From Streptomyces qinzhouensis (lineage in GTDB: Bacteria; Actinomycetota; Actinomycetes; Streptomycetales; Streptomycetaceae), in contig NZ_CP042266.1 in assembly GCF_007856155.1 (NCBI RefSeq), forward strand, positions 6,944,001-7,008,000: 64,000 nucleotides of DNA, in the 5' to 3' direction. The notes below the pieces were generated by a model. It was not told where the DNA came from. It made no database searches and saw nothing but the letters and a program-made list of their open reading frames with translations. Positions 21,001 through 30,200 of the stretch are shown piece after piece. A program made the position numbers and the translations under genes. Numbering within the stretch: the stretch's first letter is position 1; each line of letters begins with the position of its first letter.

Positions 21001-24000
21001 TATCGGAATTATGATTTGGCTGAGGCGGGGTTGGATCGTATTCAGGAGATGTTGTGTGAGTTGGTGGGGTTGTTTGAGGCGGGGGTGTTGGAGGCGTTGC
21101 CGGTGCGGTGTTGGGATGTGCGTGAGGTGGTGGATGCGTTGCGGTTTGTGCAGCAGGCGCGTCATGTGGGGAAGGTGGTGTTGCGGGTTCCGTCGGGTTG
21201 GGGTGGGGGGACGGTGGTGGTGACGGGTGGTACGGGTGTGTTGGGTGGGGTGGTGGCGCGTCGTTTGGTGGAGTGTGGTGTGGGGCGGCTTCTTTTGTTG
21301 TCTCGTTCGGGTGGGGAGGGTGTGGGGGTTGCGGGGTTGGTGGGGGAGTTGGAGGGGTTGGGTGCGGTGGTGGATGTGGTGGCGTGTGATGTGGGTGATC
21401 GGGAGGAGTTGGCGGGGGTTTTGGGTGCTGTTCCGGTGGAGTTTCCGGTGACGGGTGTGGTGCATGCTGCGGGTGTTTTGGATGATGCGACGGTGGGTTC
21501 GTTGTCGGGGGAGCAGGTGCGTCGTGTGTTTGCGGGGAAGGTGGAGGGGTTGCGGAATTTGGATGTGTTGACGCGGGGGTTGCCGGTGGAGGGGTTTGTG
21601 GTGTTTTCGTCGGCGGCTGGGGTGTTTGGTAATGCGGGGCAGGGGAATTATGCGGCGGCTAATGCGTGTGTGGATGCGGTGGTGGCGCAGCGGCGTTCGG
21701 AGGGTTTGCCGGGGGTGTCGTTGGCGTGGGGGTTGTGGGCTGAGGCGAGTGGGATGACGGGGCATTTGGGTGTGGGTGATCACGGGCGGATGAGCCGTGC
21801 TGGATTGGAGGGGTTTTCCACGGATCAGGGGCTGGCGCTCTTTGAAGCCGCTCTTGCTCTGCCTCACGCCGGATTGGTGCCGCTGCGGCTGGATCGATCG
21901 CGTTTGCAGGCGCGGGCGGATGTGGGGGATGTGCATCCGTTGTTGCGGGGGTTGGTGCGGGGTCGGGTTCGTCGGGTGGCCGGCGGGGCCGGGGCCGGTG
22001 TTGGTGTTGTGGGTGGTTTGGGTGGTCGTTTGGTTGGTTTGGGGGTGGGTGAGGCGCGTCGGGTGGTTTTGGATGTGGTGCGGTCTCATGCGGCGACGGT
22101 GTTGGGTCATGCGGATTCGGGTGGTGTGGGTGCGGGGAGGGCGTTTCGGGATTTGGGGTTTGATTCGTTGACGGCGGTGGAGTTGCGGAATCGTTTGAAT
22201 ACGGCGACGGGTGTGCGGTTGCCGGCGACGTTGGTGTTCGATTATCCGACTCCGGGGGAGTTGGCGGACTTTCTCCTGGCCCAGATTCTCGGGGATGCGG
22301 GCGAAGTGAGCGAGGTGGGTTCGGGTTCGTCGACGGCCGGGGTGGTGGTGTCGGATGAGCCGTTGGCGGTGGTGGGTATGGCGTGTCGGTTCCCGGGTGG
22401 GGTGGGTTCGCCGGAGGAGTTGTGGGAGTTCGTTCTCGGCGGCGGGGACGGGATTTCGGGGTTGCCGGTGGACCGGGGCTGGGATGTGGCGGGTTTGTTC
22501 GATCCGGATCCGGATCGTGAGGGGACGTCGTATACGCGGGAGGGTGGTTTCCTGCACGACGCGGCTGAATTCGACCCGGGTTTCTTCGGGATCTCTCCGC
22601 GTGAGGCGCTGGCGATGGACCCGCAGCAGCGTCTCCTGTTGGAAACCAGCTGGGAGGCGGTTGAGAGTGCGGGGATTGATCCGCTGAGTCTGAAGGGGAC
22701 CAGTACCGGAGTCTTCGCCGGAGTCACCTACCACGACCACGCCCTGCGCTTGCAGTCGATCACCGGAACTCCGGATGGGCTGTTGGGAACCGGTAGTTCC
22801 GCGAGCGTTGTATCGGGTCGTGTGGCTTACGTCCTCGGTCTTGAGGGTCCGGCGCTGACGGTGGATACGGCGTGTTCGTCGTCGTTGGTCGCGTTGCATC
22901 TGGCGGGTCAGGCGCTGCGTCAGGGCGAGTGCTCCATGGCGCTGGCGGGTGGTGTGACCGTGATGGCGACGCCGGGGACGTTTGTGGACTTCAGCCGTCA
23001 GCGGGGTCTGGCAGCCGATGGCCGGTGCAAGGCGTTCGACGTGTCCGCCGATGGGTTCGGCCCGGCCGAGGGTGTGGGCATGCTGGTGCTGGAGCGGCTG
23101 TCGGACGCGGAACGGCTGGGACATCCGGTGCTCGCCGTCATCCGGGGTAGTGCGGTCAACCAGGACGGTGCGAGCAATGGCCTCACCGCACCGAACGGCC
23201 CCTCGCAGCAGCGGGTGATCCGCCAGGCCCTTGCCTCGGCCGGCCTCTCCACCCTGGATGTGGATGCGGTGGAGGCACATGGCACCGGCACCACCCTGGG
23301 TGACCCGATCGAGGCGCAGGCCCTGCTGGCGACGTATGGGCAGGACCGTCCGGAGGGCCGTCCGTTGTTGCTCGGCTCGGTGAAGTCGAATATCGGGCAT
23401 ACGCAGGCGGCCGCTGGTGTGGCGGGTGTGATCAAGATGGTGCTGGCCATGCAGCAAGGGGTTCTGCCGCCCACCCTGCATGTGAAGGAGCCGACCCCGC
23501 ACGTCGACTGGACCAGCGGCGCGGTCGAGCTGCTGACCGAGCCCACCCCCTGGCCCGAGGTCGACCGACCGTGGCGCGCGGCAGTCTCCTCCTTCGGGAT
23601 CAGCGGCACCAACGCCCACACGATCATCGAGCAGGTACCTCGGAAGAAGACCGAGCCCGCCGAGCCGGCCGCGAAGGACGACACCACCCTCGTGCCCTGG
23701 GTGCTCTCGGGCCGCGGACAGGACGCGCTGCGGGCGCAGGCAGCGCGGCTGAGGGAATGGGCGCTGGAACACCCTGAGCTCACCTCGGCCGACATCGGGT
23801 ATTCGTTGGTGGCGTCGCGGTCGGTTTTTGAGGACCGGTTGGTGGTGGTGGGTTCGGGCCGTGATGCGCTGTTGGACGGTTTGGCGTTGGCGGCTCGTGG
23901 TGAGAGTGGGTCCGGTGTCGTTCGTGGTGTGGATCGGCTCGGTGGTGGTGTGGCGTTCTTGTTCACGGGGCAGGGTGCGCAGCGTTTGGGTATGGGGCGT

Positions 24001-27000
24001 GAGCTGGCGGGGCGTTTCCCGGTGTTCGCGGATGCGTTGGACGAGGTGTGTGGGCAGGTGGATGCCCGGTTGGGGCGTCCGTTGCGTGAGGTGTTGTTCG
24101 CGGAGCCGGGGAGTGAGGCTGCGGCCCTGCTGGACGAGACGGCGTTTACGCAGGTGGCGCTGTTCGCGGTCGAGGTGGCGCTGTTCCGGCTGGTGGAGTC
24201 GTGGTCCCTGACACCGGACTATGTGCTGGGTCATTCGATCGGTGGTCTGGCTGCCGCGCATGTGGCGGGTGTGCTGTCGCTGGAGGATGCGGCCGAGGTT
24301 GTCGTGGCCCGGGGCCGGCTGATGCAGGCCCTGCCCAAGGGCGGCGCCATGGTCTCCCTCCAGGCCACCGAAGACGAAGTCATGGAGTCCCTGGACGCCA
24401 GGGTCTCCGTGGCTGGGGTGAATGGTCCGCGGTCGGTGGTGGTCTCGGGTGACGAGGACGCTGTCATGGGTGTGGCGGAGGAGTGGCGGGGCCGGGGGCG
24501 GAAGGTGAAGCGGCTGAAGGTCAGCCACGCGTTCCACTCGGTGCTGATGGAGCCGATGCTCGCGGAGTTCGAGCGGGTTCTGTCGGGGGTGACGTTGAAT
24601 GAGCCGCGGATTGCGGTGATCTCCGACTCCACCGGCCTGCCCCTGACCGATGAGCAGGCGATGTCCCCGGCGTACTGGGCGGAGCACGTCCGCAGGCCGG
24701 TGCTGTTCCACCAGGCGGTGTCCTACCTCGCCGACCAGGGCGTCAGTGCCTTCCTGGAGCTGGGGCCCGACGGCGTGCTCAGTGCCATGACCCGCACCAG
24801 CCTCACCGGCGACGGCCTGACGGTCGCACCTCTGCTGCGTGCCGGCCGGGACGAGGCCGAGACGGCCCTGACCGCCGCCGCCGAGCTGTATGTCAACGGC
24901 GCGCCCATCGACTGGACCGCACTCCTCGACAGCACCCGCCAAGTCGCCCTCCCCACCTACGCCTTCCAGCACCAGCGCTACTGGCTGGAGGGTGATGGTG
25001 GCAACAAGGCATTGGAGACTGTGACTGACGGCTTGGATGCTGGTTTTTGGGGTGCGGTGGAGCGGGGGGATGTGGAGGGGTTGGTTGGGGTGTTGGGGTC
25101 TGGGGTGTCGGTGGGTGTGTGGGGTGAGGTGTTGCCGGAGTTGTTGTCGTGGTGGTCGGGGCGGCGGGTTCGGTCGGTGGTGGAGGGGTGGCGGTATCGG
25201 GTGGAGTGGCGTGCGGTGGGTGGTGGGGTGTTGTCGGGTGGTGGTGGGTTGTCGGGGGTGTGGGTGGTGGTGGTTCCGTTGGGTGTGGATGAGGGGTTGG
25301 TGGGGGGTTTGGTGGGTGCGTTGGAGGGGTGTGGTGTGCGGGTGGTTGTGGTGGGTGTGGGGGTTGGTGTGTTGGGTGATGTGGGGGGGTTGGGGTCGTT
25401 GGTGGTGGGTGGTTTGCCGGTGGGTGTGGGTGTGGGTGGGGTTTCGGGTGTGGTGTCGTTGTTGGGGTTGGTGGAGGGGTGGTTTGAGGGTGTGGGTGGG
25501 GTGTCGTTGGGTGTGGTGGGGACGTTGGGGTTGGTTCGGGCTTTGGGTGGTGTGGGTGTGGTGGCGCCGTTGTGGTGTGTGACGCGGGGTGCGGTGGGTG
25601 TGGGTGGTGGGGATGTGGTGGTGGATCCGGTGGGGGGTTTGGTGTGGGGGTTGGGTCGGGTGGTGGGTTTGGAGCATCCGGAGCGGTGGGGTGGTGTGGT
25701 GGATGTGCCGGGTGGGTCGGGGGTGGTGGATGGGCGTTGTTGGGAGCGGGTGTGTTCGGTGTTGGCGGGTGGTGTGGAGGATCAGGTGGCGGTGCGGTCG
25801 TCGGGGGTGTTTGTGCGGCGGTTGGTCCCGGCTCCTGTCCCGGTCCCGGCCTCGGTCCCGTCTTCGGCTTCGGTCGCGGTTCCGGTTCCGAATTCGTCTT
25901 CGGTTGGGGTGTCTTCGGGTGTGGGGGGTTGGGTTGGTGGGTTGTCGGGGGGGACGGTGGTGGTGACGGGTGGTACGGGTGTGTTGGGTGGTCGTGTGGC
26001 TCGGTGGTTGGCGGGTTGTGGGGTGGGGCGGTTGGTGTTGTTGTCTCGTTCGGGTTGGGGTGGGGTTGGGGTTGTGGGGTTGGTGGGGGAGTTGGAGGGG
26101 TTGGGTGTGATGGTGGATGTGGTGGCGTGTGATGTGGGTGATCGGGTGGCGGTGGGGGCTGTTCTTGATGGTGTGTCGGGGGAGTTTCCGTTGCGGGCGG
26201 TGGTGCATGCGGCGGGTGCGAGTGGGATGGGTGCGTTGGAGGGGTTGGGTGTGGAGGAGTTTGCGGGTGTGGTGGGGGCGAAGGTGGGTGGGGCGTTGGT
26301 GTTGGACGAGTTGGTGGGTGGGGTGCCGTTGGTGTTGTTTTCGTCGGGTGCTGGTGTGTGGGGTGGTGGTGGTCAGGGTGCGTATTCGGCGGCGAATGCG
26401 TTTTTGGATGGGTTGGCGGAGTATCGGCGGGGTCGTGGGTTGCCGGCGGTGTCGATCGCGTGGGGCCCATGGGCCGACGGCGGAATGGTCGATGCCCAGG
26501 CGGAGCAACAACTGGACCGCCGTGGGTTGAGGTCGATGTCGCCCGAACTCGCCATCGTGGCGATGGAGGACGCCATCAAGAATGACGAGACCACCATTAC
26601 CGTTGCCGACGTCGACTGGCCGAAGTTCTACTCGGCGTTCGCGTCTGCTCGTCCTCGGCCACTGCTGCACGAAATTCCAGAGGTCGCGAAGTTGCTTGCA
26701 GAGATAGAAGCCGACGAGAGCCAAACCCGTCAGGAGCCGGAACTCGCGCAGCATTTGGCGGGTCTCTCCGAGGCAGAGCGGAACCGATCCGTTCTTGAAC
26801 TGGTCCGCTCCCATGCGGCCAGTGTGCTCGGCCACGCCAATCTGGAGGCGGTCGACAGCAGCCGTGGCTTCCTGGACATCGGGTTCGACAGCCTCAGCGC
26901 CGTTGAGTTCAAAAACAGGCTCAATAAGAGCACTGGGCTCTCACTGCCGTCCACGCTTCTCTTCGACTATCCGAACGCGGAAAGCCTGGCGCGTCATATT

Positions 27001-27297
27001 GCCGGACAGTTGACCACCTCCGACTCGAGTTCGCTGCTCTTTTCCACGCTGGAGAAGTTGGAATCCATGCTCCTCGATGAATCGGTGACGGATCAGATGC
27101 GCCTTGCCGTCAGGAAGAAGATCGATCCGTTGCTTTCGTTGGCTTCAGCCGAAACCAGCGACTCATCGGGAGAGAAGACGGCCGACAACTTCGACGGGCT
27201 CAGCCCGGACGAGATGTTCAAGCTTATCGACGGAACGCTCGGGATCGAATCGTCGGACGCCGGGGACGCCGGGGACGCAGAGAGCGGAGAAGCCTGA
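6001..27297 (+). CDS. PKS-2: four-module type I polyketide synthase (M2-M5)
   Basis: A 7098-residue giant subunit with four complete extension modules. N-terminal docking coiled coil (residues 1-32), M2 about 34-1560 (KS-AT-KR-ACP), M3 about 1584-3330 (KS-AT-DH-KR-ACP), M4 about 3355-5424 (KS-AT-DH-ER-KR-ACP), M5 about 5452-6997 (KS-AT-KR-ACP), C-terminal docking about 7004-7098. All KS Cys, AT Ser, DH His/Asp, KR Tyr and ACP Ser residues are present. AT signatures read malonyl, methylmalonyl, methylmalonyl, malonyl. KRs are B-type in M2-M4 and A-type in M5. The stop TGA overlaps the start of PKS-3 by one base (TGATG), implying translational coupling. Codon use is mosaic: normal C/G-ending codons alternate with G/T-ending islands in the M4 ER-KR and the M5 KR. 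Start: ATG at the canonical docking motif MADEEKL. Confidence 0.98.
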   Translation: MADEEKLQYFLRKVTADLRESRRKVKELEGRWAEPLAVVGMACRFPGGVNSPEQLWEFVLDGRDGISGFPTERGWDLDSLYHPDPDHPGTSYASEGGFLHDAGDFDPAFFGISPREALAMEPQQRLLLQTSWEAIENAGIDPLSLKGSRTGIFVGAINQEYGPRLYDAAPDESVEGYLLTGTANSVVSGRVAYVLGTEGPALTVDTACSSSLVALHLAGQALRQDECSMALVGGVTVMTTPTGFVEFSRQRGLAADGRCKSFAAGADGTGWAEGVGVLVVERLSDAERLGHPVLAVIRSSAVNQDGASNGLTAPNGPSQQRVIRQALAAADLSSSDVDVVEAHGTGTALGDPIEAQALLATYGQGRAEGQPLLLGSLKSNIGHTQAAAGVAGVIKMVMALRHGVLPATLHVDEPTPHVDWASGAVKLLAAPTDWPEVDRPRRAAVSSFGISGTNAHTIIEQAPVEAEAEEVPERGASNDDVVVPWVVSGRGEGALRAQAGRLREWVLKHPEQSSADIGYSLVASRSVFEDRLVVVGSGRGALLDGLALAARGESGPGVVRGVDRLGGGVAFLFTGQGAQRLGMGRELAERFPVFADALDEVCARVDVRLGRPLREVLFAEPGSEAAALLDETAFTQVALFAVEVALFRLVESWSLAPDYVLGHSIGGLAAAHVAGVLSLEDAAEVVVARGRLMQALPKGGAMVSLQATEEEVAESLGARVSVAGVNGPRSVVVSGDEDAVMGVAEEWRGRGRKVKRLKVSHAFHSVLMEPMLAEFEEILSGVTLSAPRIAVISDSTGVPLTDEQAMSPAYWAEHVRKPVLFHQAVSYLADQGVSAFLELGPDGVLSAMTRTSLTGRDNTVVTPLLRAGRDERHTALTALAELYVNGTHVDFRAVQEGTGARRVTLPTYAFRQEWFWLPTGTRPATGVDDDPFWGMVERGDAAELATIFAELGAAASAEEWGRLLPALASWRQAQHTRSITDSWRYRVTWKPRTGTPTSALSGNWLVITPTGYDGIAADCITALRRHGAAAAPVTLDTSASETERRDWHTRLEAEAAALDGPLSGVVSLLGLAEAAAGPRAAVPHGVAATLALVQALGDARIQSPFWCLTQGAVSTGRPDPLRSPLQAMIWGFGQVVGLEHPGRWGGLADLPETVDEHGWDQLCSALADGAEDQVAIRPTGLLVRRLVPAPPAPAATIGTEARRAGGTVLITGGTGALGGHIARWAAERGAQRLLLLSRSGDRAPGAEALRTELEAAGCPAEIVGCDIADRDALAAVLAAIPAEHPLTAVIHTAGVLDDGVIDSLTPDRMATVLAAKHTGASNLHELTADLPLAEFVLFSSAAATWGGVGGQSSYAAANAYLDALAEHRRDLGLPATSIAWGPWAEGGMAAAGDLGRTLDRRGLQPMRPESATGLLSRVLDRGDTTVTTVTIADVDWGRFYPLLATTRPKPLLHDIPQITALLAETGADSLHSELGSRLAGLSAEDRSRLALETVRGHAAAVLGHANTAGVEPNRAFRELGFDSLTAIEFCNRLIRATGRPLPPTLVFDYPTPLAVADFILGELTGTDPAGTPHRPATTATAAPDEPLAIVGMACRLPGGIRTPEQLWRLVADGGDAISGFPTDRGWDTQSLYHPDPDHPGTSYANEGGFLHEAGEFDAGFFGISPREALAMDPQQRLLLETSWEAVESAGIDPLSLRGTSTGVFTGMSYHDYASPMTPVAEGLEGYLGTGNAGSVVSGRVAYVLGTEGPAVTVDTACSSSLVALHWAAQALRQGECSMALAGGVTVMATPGMFVEFSRQRGLAPDGRCKAFAAGADGTGWAEGVGMVLVERLSDAERLGHPVLAVIRSSAVNQDGASNGLTAPNGPSQQRVIRQALATAGLTTADVDAVEAHGTGTNLGDPIEAQALLATYGQDRPEDRPLLLGSLKSNIGHTQAAAGVAGVIKMVMALRHGVLPATLHVDEPTPHVDWASGAVELLTEATPWPETGRPRRAAVSSFGISGTNAHTILEQAPAVPSDGTEVPSDVPPTKPMAWVISGRGEDALLRQAARLRDWVNEYPEQSTTDIGHSLLSSRSLHRDRLVVLGSGRESLLDGLAAVVEGAPWPGVVRSSADVSVGRCVFVFPGQGSQWVGMGRELYASSEVFRGRLDECAAALDPLVDWSLVGVVRGDSGAPGLERVDVVQPVLWAVMVSLAAVWESWGVVPAAVVGHSQGEIAAACVAGALSVEDAARVVALRSRALRAVAGDGAMVSVALSAVEAEVLIGDGVSLAAVNGPSSVVLSGDRSALTPVVERLSAEGVRTKWVPVDYASHSAHMERIREELLEVLSGIEPVASRVPLYSTVSAGVIDTSVMDVGYWFDNIRGTVCFHETVQALIADGLTAFVEVSPHPVLAMSVQDTLDQADTTGLSIGTLRRDENEHESFLTAAAELFVAGATVDWNTVLHGHGGQRVPLPTYAFQRERFWLRAASGAPTDARGLGLGTVGHPLLGAVVAMAEGDTTVLTGQISPRTHPWLADHTVLGTVLLPGTAFLELAIRAADHVDCPQVEELILHAPLTLAEDRATDLQIQVGPADGDGIRAVDIYSRPHPEDETAAQERWTQHASGTLAPTRTDTEETGLSVWPPQGATPLPVTDIYPRLSRSGLEYGPLFQGLRAAWRSGEDIYAEVALPDHQDETAAPGDYGIHPALLDAALHAIGFHLGDRATDTEGRGWLPFSWTGAALHAVGASTLRVRLTPQGPDTVSLLAADTTGTPVVSVASLTLRPVSAEQLRTRPGAARNSLFALDWIPAGPATGTDAAIGPWAILNIVGIGGAETDAWADALTARGIRAEVHPELEAVPVDGDETPVDAFLPVLTTTSAAETDALVGRVLGVVQEWLRRPEPAASRLVVVTRGAMATEPDADITDLAAAAVWGLIRTAQLEHPGRFLLVDADQRALTDGSVADAVRGGEPQTAIRRGELLVPRLHRASTEETGEPTEWATEGTVLITGGTGVLGAALARHLADRGARRLLLVSRQGAAATGAETLLADLRAAGALAEAVACDTTDRDALAELLAAIPEAYPLTAVVHAAGVLDDAMLESLTPARIGAVLAPKATAAWNLHQLTAELPLSAFVLFSSATGTFGNAGQAGYGAANAFLDALAQHRRAQGLPGIALGWGLWAEASAMTGHLAEHDRGRMHRKGADPLTTEQGLELFDTATIRNRAHLIPVPLNTGALRDRARAGDLPHLFRDLIRVPARRTAGNGADAGTGLAARLAVLPVAERQRETLELVRGNAAAVLGHTGTDRVGAERAFRELGFDSLTSVELRNRLSAATGLRLPATLVFDYPTPLAIARHLLELMFPDGDDRTPSAPQTGLAATDEPIAVVGMACRYPGGVTSPERLWQLVTNGEDAISGLPLDRGWDVDGLYNPDPANPGTSYTRHGGFLHDAGEFDAGFFGISPREALAMDPQQRLLLETSWEAVESAGIDPLSLKGTDTGVFAGVMYHDYATQLDAVSEEVGGYLGTGNASSVVSGRIAYAMGLEGPALTVDTACSSSLVALHLAAQALRQGECSMALAGGVTVMATPGTYIDLSRQRGLSPDGRCKAFAAAADGFGPAEGVGVLVVERLSDARRLGHPVLAVIRSSAVNQDGASNGLTAPNGPSQQRVIRQALASAGLSTADVDVVEAHGTGTALGDPIEAQALLATYGQGRPEGRPLLLGSLKSNIGHAQAAAGVAGVIKMVMALRHGVLPATLHVDEPTPHVDWASGAVELLTEAVPWPEVGRPRRAGVSSFGISGTNAHVVVEQAPEGGDETGALREEPLSGPVAWVVSGRGGEGVRGQAARLREWVLGRPEDRPVDVGHSLLASRSLFEDRLVVLGSGREALLDGLAAVVEGAPWPGVVQSSADVSVGRCVFVFPGQGSQWVGMGRELYASSEVFRGRLEECAAALDPLVEWSLIGVVRGDSGAPGLERVDVVQPVLWAVMVSLAAVWESWGVVPAAVVGHSQGEIAAACVAGALSVEDAARVVALRSRALRAMAGDGAMVSVALPAAEAEALTGDGVSLAAVNGPSSVVLSGDRSALTPVVERLRAEGVRSKWVPVDYASHSAHMERIREELLEVLSGITPSCSRVPLYSTVSAGVIDTSVMDAGYWFDNIRGTVRFHETVQALIADGLTAFVEVSPHPVLAMSVQDTLDQADTTGLSIGTLRRDENEHESFLTAAAELFVAGATVDWTAVLHGHGGQRVPLPTYAFQRRHYWLDTASRTAGDAQELGLGTVNHPFLGASVGVAEGDLVILTGRLSLRTHPWLADHAVLGSVLLPGTAFLELAVRASDQVGCGRVEELVIQAPLVLTDEARDLQVVIGAADETGRSTVDIYSRPHADGSLGSQRTWTHHAGGFLATGPLEEFADVDLSIWPPRDATPLDIADFYPQLNSAGYGYGPAFRGLRAAWRRGDEVFAEVALPESEQSAAAEFGLHPALLDAALQSIGLTALGDNTQSEEGRPGKLPFSWNGVSLHASGAPVLRARLRPQGNDAISLVAADSQGDPVLSVDSLVLRALDAQQLDEGQTAVQDDMFTLEWVPIDIVSGGDGVGSWAVLDVPGLSGSVEELLGGLLSRGIAPRVCGGVDELSVDGLMPDVVVVPVCGVGGDVAGVVCGVLSVVQEWLLVGGGVSRLVVVTVGGVSVESGEGVGDVGGAGVWGLVRSVQSEHPGRLVLVDVDVMGAAGVVDGVVCGEGQVAVRGGGLLVPRLVRAGGGLVVPGGDGGVGGVGVGWRVGVGVGVGAGTLEGLRAVDSGLREGSGLGVGEVRVAVRAAGVNFRDVLIGLGVYPGEALLGSEGAGVVVGVGEGVVGLGVGDRVMGLFLGGFGPEVVVDARMVVRLPVGWSFVEGASVPVVFLTAWFGLVDLAGVRGGERLLVHAAAGGVGMAAVQLARYWGVEVFGTASEGKWGVLRGLGLDDAHIASSRNLDFVEKFGGEGGGVDVVLNSLAGEFVDGSLGLLGVGGRFVEMGKLDVRDAGVVGEGWPGVWYRNYDLAEAGLDRIQEMLCELVGLFEAGVLEALPVRCWDVREVVDALRFVQQARHVGKVVLRVPSGWGGGTVVVTGGTGVLGGVVARRLVECGVGRLLLLSRSGGEGVGVAGLVGELEGLGAVVDVVACDVGDREELAGVLGAVPVEFPVTGVVHAAGVLDDATVGSLSGEQVRRVFAGKVEGLRNLDVLTRGLPVEGFVVFSSAAGVFGNAGQGNYAAANACVDAVVAQRRSEGLPGVSLAWGLWAEASGMTGHLGVGDHGRMSRAGLEGFSTDQGLALFEAALALPHAGLVPLRLDRSRLQARADVGDVHPLLRGLVRGRVRRVAGGAGAGVGVVGGLGGRLVGLGVGEARRVVLDVVRSHAATVLGHADSGGVGAGRAFRDLGFDSLTAVELRNRLNTATGVRLPATLVFDYPTPGELADFLLAQILGDAGEVSEVGSGSSTAGVVVSDEPLAVVGMACRFPGGVGSPEELWEFVLGGGDGISGLPVDRGWDVAGLFDPDPDREGTSYTREGGFLHDAAEFDPGFFGISPREALAMDPQQRLLLETSWEAVESAGIDPLSLKGTSTGVFAGVTYHDHALRLQSITGTPDGLLGTGSSASVVSGRVAYVLGLEGPALTVDTACSSSLVALHLAGQALRQGECSMALAGGVTVMATPGTFVDFSRQRGLAADGRCKAFDVSADGFGPAEGVGMLVLERLSDAERLGHPVLAVIRGSAVNQDGASNGLTAPNGPSQQRVIRQALASAGLSTLDVDAVEAHGTGTTLGDPIEAQALLATYGQDRPEGRPLLLGSVKSNIGHTQAAAGVAGVIKMVLAMQQGVLPPTLHVKEPTPHVDWTSGAVELLTEPTPWPEVDRPWRAAVSSFGISGTNAHTIIEQVPRKKTEPAEPAAKDDTTLVPWVLSGRGQDALRAQAARLREWALEHPELTSADIGYSLVASRSVFEDRLVVVGSGRDALLDGLALAARGESGSGVVRGVDRLGGGVAFLFTGQGAQRLGMGRELAGRFPVFADALDEVCGQVDARLGRPLREVLFAEPGSEAAALLDETAFTQVALFAVEVALFRLVESWSLTPDYVLGHSIGGLAAAHVAGVLSLEDAAEVVVARGRLMQALPKGGAMVSLQATEDEVMESLDARVSVAGVNGPRSVVVSGDEDAVMGVAEEWRGRGRKVKRLKVSHAFHSVLMEPMLAEFERVLSGVTLNEPRIAVISDSTGLPLTDEQAMSPAYWAEHVRRPVLFHQAVSYLADQGVSAFLELGPDGVLSAMTRTSLTGDGLTVAPLLRAGRDEAETALTAAAELYVNGAPIDWTALLDSTRQVALPTYAFQHQRYWLEGDGGNKALETVTDGLDAGFWGAVERGDVEGLVGVLGSGVSVGVWGEVLPELLSWWSGRRVRSVVEGWRYRVEWRAVGGGVLSGGGGLSGVWVVVVPLGVDEGLVGGLVGALEGCGVRVVVVGVGVGVLGDVGGLGSLVVGGLPVGVGVGGVSGVVSLLGLVEGWFEGVGGVSLGVVGTLGLVRALGGVGVVAPLWCVTRGAVGVGGGDVVVDPVGGLVWGLGRVVGLEHPERWGGVVDVPGGSGVVDGRCWERVCSVLAGGVEDQVAVRSSGVFVRRLVPAPVPVPASVPSSASVAVPVPNSSSVGVSSGVGGWVGGLSGGTVVVTGGTGVLGGRVARWLAGCGVGRLVLLSRSGWGGVGVVGLVGELEGLGVMVDVVACDVGDRVAVGAVLDGVSGEFPLRAVVHAAGASGMGALEGLGVEEFAGVVGAKVGGALVLDELVGGVPLVLFSSGAGVWGGGGQGAYSAANAFLDGLAEYRRGRGLPAVSIAWGPWADGGMVDAQAEQQLDRRGLRSMSPELAIVAMEDAIKNDETTITVADVDWPKFYSAFASARPRPLLHEIPEVAKLLAEIEADESQTRQEPELAQHLAGLSEAERNRSVLELVRSHAASVLGHANLEAVDSSRGFLDIGFDSLSAVEFKNRLNKSTGLSLPSTLLFDYPNAESLARHIAGQLTTSDSSSLLFSTLEKLESMLLDESVTDQMRLAVRKKIDPLLSLASAETSDSSGEKTADNFDGLSPDEMFKLIDGTLGIESSDAGDAGDAESGEA
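6100..10670 (+). other. Module M2: KS-AT(malonyl)-KR(B-type, unusual loop)-ACP
   Basis: KS about 6100-7390, Cys 6622-6624; the highly conserved MDPQQR is MEPQQR here. AT about 7700-8570, GHSIGG Ser 7990-7992 and HAFH, so malonyl. No DH. KR about 8780-10370: GGTGALGG near 9630 and LDD at 9886-9894, the B-type marker. The active-site loop carries a Trp (10033-10035) nine residues before Tyr 10060-10062, one residue longer than other KRs here (loop [11 protein letters not shown]). B-type reduction to a D-hydroxyl is the best reading, but the loop makes it less certain. ACP about 10450-10670, Ser 10567-10569, with the unusual AIEFCN after it in place of AVELRN. Confidence 0.9.
6841..7052 (+). repeat. 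KS conversion-type block (M2), exact copy of 1831-2042
   Basis: Partner of the M1 block. The sequence is G/T-style in codon use, set in a KS whose earlier part (for example 6600-6730) uses C-ending codons. Confidence 0.9.
10750..15990 (+). other. Module M3: KS-AT(methylmalonyl)-DH-KR(B)-ACP
   Basis: KS about 10750-12030, Cys 11269-11271. AT about 12350-13200: GHSQG Ser 12628-12630 and YASH His 12928-12930 mark methylmalonyl-CoA. DH about 13440-14300: HxxxGxxxxP with catalytic His 13543-13545, Asp in HPALLD at 14059-14061, and YGP motif, so active. No ER. KR about 14330-15640: LDD 15205-15213, Tyr 15376-15378, B-type. ACP about 15775-15990, Ser 15883-15885. Predicted step: an alpha-methyl trisubstituted trans alkene, since a B-type alcohol followed by DH normally gives E. 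Confidence 0.93.
16063..22270 (+). other. Module M4: KS-AT(methylmalonyl)-DH-ER-KR(B)-ACP, fully reducing
   Basis: KS about 16063-17345, Cys 16582-16584. AT about 17645-18500, GHSQG Ser 17938-17940 and YASH His 18238-18240, methylmalonyl. DH about 18755-19600, His 18853-18855, Asp 19363-19365. The KR structural half (about 19650-20215) is split from its catalytic half by the ER (about 20220-21190; [11 protein letters not shown] cofactor loop near 20670). ER Tyr 20401-20403 in GVYPG is the residue associated with a 2S methyl in DEBS-type ERs. KR catalytic half about 21190-21870, LDD 21478-21486, Tyr 21649-21651. ACP about 22060-22270, Ser 22165-22167. From base 19655 the codon style turns G/T-rich. 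Predicted: CH2-CH(Me). Confidence 0.93.
19655..22739 (+). repeat. Long duplicated block, copy 1 (M4 KR/ER/KR/ACP into M5 KS)
   Basis: About 3.1 kb nearly identical at DNA level to 46672-49794. It runs from the KR structural half of M4 through ER, KR and ACP to the variable loop of the next KS. Differences cluster in the linker before the ER (about 20080-20225) and in the post-KR segment (21801-21903). The 5' part to about 22260 uses G/T-ending codons almost exclusively. The start is a sharp switch, at the Trp-Val-Pro after the DH. Confidence 0.92.
20448..20471 (+). other. Canonical G-quadruplex motif in the M4 ER
   Basis: G-runs at 20448-20450, 20454-20456, 20460-20462 and 20469-20471 with loops of 3, 3 and 6 nt on the coding strand. 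Copies at 47486-47509 (M9) and 63433-63456 (M12). Confidence 0.65.
25034..26488 (+). repeat. Duplicated A1-type KR block, copy 1 (M5)
   Basis: A 1455-bp block nearly identical to 56785-58185. It starts at the Met/Leu-Asp-Ala-Gly-Phe-Trp motif after the AT linker and ends after the Pro-Trp-Ala-Asp-Gly-Gly motif of the KR. The main difference is a 54-nt longer Pro/Val/Ser linker between the KR halves. Confidence 0.92.
25422..25441 (+). other. Canonical G-quadruplex motif in M5 KR DNA
   Basis: Four G-runs (25422-25424, 25428-25430, 25434-25436, 25438-25441) with loops TGT, TGT and T fit the G3+N1-7 rule on the coding strand, so the motif is also in the mRNA. The same motif recurs at 57173-57192 in M11. 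Folding is predicted only. Confidence 0.7.
27010..27294 (+). other. C-terminal docking domain of PKS-2
   Basis: After the M5 [17 protein letters not shown] (same style as FATLAKLESELQ in PKS-1), then a helix, then [16 protein letters not shown] and a short acidic tail [13 protein letters not shown]. The DEMF..I helix should dock onto [15 protein letters not shown] of PKS-3. Docking style resembles PKS-1 and PKS-3 tails. Confidence 0.85.
27256..27279 (+). repeat. 9-bp in-frame tandem repeat at the PKS-2 C terminus
   Basis: GACGCCGGG occurs twice in tandem (27256-27264, 27265-27273), followed by a degenerate third start, encoding DAG-DAG-DA after the docking helix. Probably replication slippage in a tolerant tail. 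Confidence 0.75.
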
Positions 27298-27299
27298 TG
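27286..27299 (+). promoter_or_regulatory. RBS and TGATG stop/start overlap, PKS-2 to PKS-3
   Basis: GGAG at 27286-27289 lies seven bases before ATG 27297, inside the end of PKS-2. The TGA stop (27295-27297) shares its A with the ATG. This arrangement decides the PKS-3 start and indicates coupled translation. Confidence 0.8.
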
Positions 27300-30200
27300 T
27301 CCAACGAACAGAAGATGTTCGAGTATCTCAAGCGGACGATGGCGGAACTGGAGAACACCCGCTCCCGGGTCGCTGAACTCGAAGGGCGTTCTGCTGAACC
27401 TCTGGCGATCGTTGGTATGGCCTGCCGCTATCCCGGCGATGTGACATCGCCGGAGCAACTGTGGAAGCTGGTCGCCGAGGGCAGGGACGGAGTCACGGAA
27501 TTTCCCACCGACCGCGGCTGGGACATCGAGAACCTCTACAACCCGGACCCCGACCACCAGGGCACGTCCTACGCCCGCGAGGGCGGCTTCCTCCACACTG
27601 CGGGCCACTTTGATACCGACTTCTTCGGGATTTCGCCGCGTGAGGCCCTGGCGATGGACCCGCAGCAGCGGCTGCTCCTGGAAACCTCCTGGGAGGCGAT
27701 CGAGAACGCCGGGATCAACCCGCTGGCCCTGCGTGGGAGCAGCACCGGGGTATTCGTTGGAACCAGTAGCCAAGACTATGCCGTGACGGCCAATCAGGTG
27801 GCCGACGCTACGGACGGGTATCTGCTGACCGGCACCGCCGGAAGTGTCATATCCGGCCGGGTGGCCTATGTACTCGGCATCGAGGGGCCCGCCGTCAGCG
27901 TGGACACGGCGTGTTCGTCGTCGCTGGTGGCACTGCACCTGGCGACGCAGGCGCTGCGCAGCGACGAGTGCTCGATGGCGCTGGTCGGCGGTGTGGCGGT
28001 CATGGCCACTCCGACAGGGTTTGTCGAGTTCAGCCGTCAGCGGGGTTTGGCGGCGGACGGCCGGTGCAAGTCGTTCGCAGCCGGTGCGGATGGTACGGGG
28101 TGGGCCGAGGGTGTTGGTGTGCTGGTGGTGGAGCGGTTGTCGGATGCCCGGCGGCTGGGGCATCCGGTGCTTGCGGTGATCCGGTCGAGTGCGGTGAATC
28201 AGGACGGTGCCAGCAGCGGACTTACGGCGCCGAATGGTCCGTCGCAGCAGCGGGTGATCCGGCAGGCGCTGGCGACGGCGGGCCTGACGACTGCTGATGT
28301 GGATGTGGTGGAGGCGCACGGTACGGGGACGAGTCTCGGTGACCCGATCGAGGCGCAGGCACTTCTTGCCACGTACGGCCAGGACCGTCCGGAGGGCCGG
28401 CCGCTGTGGCTCGGCTCGCTGAAGTCGAACATCGGGCATGCGCAGGCTGCTGCCGGTGTGGCGGGTGTGATCAAGATGGTGATGGCGCTGCGGCACGGCG
28501 TCCTCCCGGCGACCCTCCACGTTGATGAGCCGACGCCGCATGTCGACTGGGCGAGCGGCGCGGTGGAGCTGCTGACCGAGGCCAGGCCTTGGCCGGAGAC
28601 GGGACGACCCCGCCGGGCCGGGGTGTCGTCGTTCGGGATCAGCGGGACCAATGCGCACGCCATCCTGGAGCAGGCGCCGGACGACGGCACCGTCGAGGCA
28701 CCCGCCGCGGACGATGACGCCCTGGTGCCGTGGGTGGTGTCGGGTCGTGGTGAGGGTGCGCTGCGGGCGCAGGCGGCGCGGTTGCGCGAGTGGGTGCTGG
28801 AACGCCCCGAGGACCGTCCGGTGGACATCGGTCACTCGTTGTTGTCGTCGCGGTCGTTGCATCGTGATCGGCTGGTGGTTTTGGGTTCGGGGCGTGAGTC
28901 GTTGTTGGACGGGTTGGCGGCGGTTGTTGAGGGTGCGCCGTGGCCGGGTGTGGTGCGGTCGTCGGCGGATGTGTCGGTGGGGCGCTGTGTCTTCGTGTTC
29001 CCGGGGCAGGGGTCGCAGTGGGTGGGGATGGGGCGTGAGCTGTACGCCTCCTCGCCGGTGTTCCGGGGGCGGTTGGACGAGTGCGCGGCGGCGCTGGATC
29101 CGCTGGTGGACTGGTCCCTGATCGATGTTGTACGAGGCGATGAGGGTGCTCCTGGTCTGGAGCGGGTGGATGTGGTCCAGCCCGTGCTCTGGGCCGTGAT
29201 GGTCTCCCTGGCCGCCGTCTGGGAGTCGTGGGGTGTGGTCCCCGCCGCGGTGGTGGGCCACTCCCAGGGGGAGATCGCGGCCGCCTGTGTGGCGGGTGCG
29301 TTGTCGGTGGAGGATGCGGCCCGTGTGGTGGCGTTGCGGAGTCGTGCGCTGCGGGCCATGGCGGGTGACGGTGCCATGGTGTCGGTCGCACTGTCCGCCG
29401 TTGAGGCGGAGGCGCTGACCGGGGACGGGGTGTCCCTTGCCGCGGTCAACGGCCCGGCGTCCGTCGTGCTCTCGGGGGACCGGTCCGCCCTGACCCCGGT
29501 GGTGGAACGGCTCGGCGCCGAGGGGGTACGGACCAAGTGGGTGCCGGTGGACTACGCCTCCCACTCCGCCCACATGGAGCGCATCCATGAGGAGCTGCTG
29601 GAGGTCCTCTCCGGCATCGAGCCCGTGACCTCCCGGGTTCCGCTGTATTCCACGGTGTCGGCCGGGGTCATCGACACCTCCGTCATGGACGCCTCGTACT
29701 GGTTCGACAACATTCGGGGCACGGTCCGTTTCCACGAGACCGTCCAGGCTCTGATCACCGACGGCCTCACCGCCTTCGTCGAGATCTCACCCCACCCCGT
29801 TCTGGCCATGAGTGTCCAGGACACCCTCGACCAGGCCGACACCACCGGTCTCTCCATCGGCACCCTCCGCCGCGACGAGAACGAAGGGAAGGCCTTGCTC
29901 AACGCGGCGGCCGAACTCTTCGTCGCCGGTCTTCCCGTCGACTGGAACACAGCGGCCTACACCGACCGCGACCCACGCCGTGTCGACCTGCCCACGTACG
30001 CCTTCCAGCACCAGCGCTACTGGTTGGAGGCCGGCACGGCGGTTGCCGATGGCCCCGTAGTCGACAGCGCAGAGGCACGCTTCTGGGACGTGGTCGAGCG
30101 CGGAGACGCGGCGGAGTTGGCGACAGCCCTCGCCGCGGCGGGGGTCGACGCGTCGGCGGAGGCCCTGGAGCCGGTACTGCCCGCGCTCTCCTCCTGGCGG

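Larger units (their letters stand above)
22354..26990 (+). other. Module M5: KS-AT(malonyl)-KR(A1)-ACP
   Basis: KS about 22354-23635, Cys 22873-22875. AT about 23950-24800, GHSIGG Ser 24235-24237 and HAFH His 24535-24537, malonyl. No DH. The KR structural half begins at about 25034 and the catalytic half at about 25948. No LDD; Trp 26359-26361 lies eight residues before Tyr 26383-26385, with Gln at 146, hence A1. A Pro/Val/Ser-rich linker (about 25825-25925) joins the KR halves. ACP about 26770-26990, Ser 26890-26892 encoded by AGC (other carriers use TCN). Codons are G/T-rich from about 25034 to 26460 and return to normal abruptly at the Pro-Trp motif of the KR. Confidence 0.92.

Noticed and set aside
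19655..22260. G/T-rich island as a non-PKS foreign insert or mobile element
   Set aside because: The block stays in frame and encodes ER, KR and ACP with intact motifs; no transposase, inverted repeats or target duplications are seen at its edges.
25376..25445. CRISPR-like or simple satellite array suggested by repetitive GTGGGTGTGG text
   Set aside because: No regular spacer structure; repetition follows from Val-Gly-rich coding with GTG and GGT codons inside the KR frame.
19576..26835. A 2419-codon open frame on the minus strand, and similar long antisense frames at 907-3711, 16033-19470 and 45807-50675
   Set aside because: They lie opposite strong PKS coding sequence. Their translations are low-complexity His/Thr/Pro/Arg-rich mirrors of GTG/GGT codons, with no domain; stop codons are simply rare on that strand given the composition.
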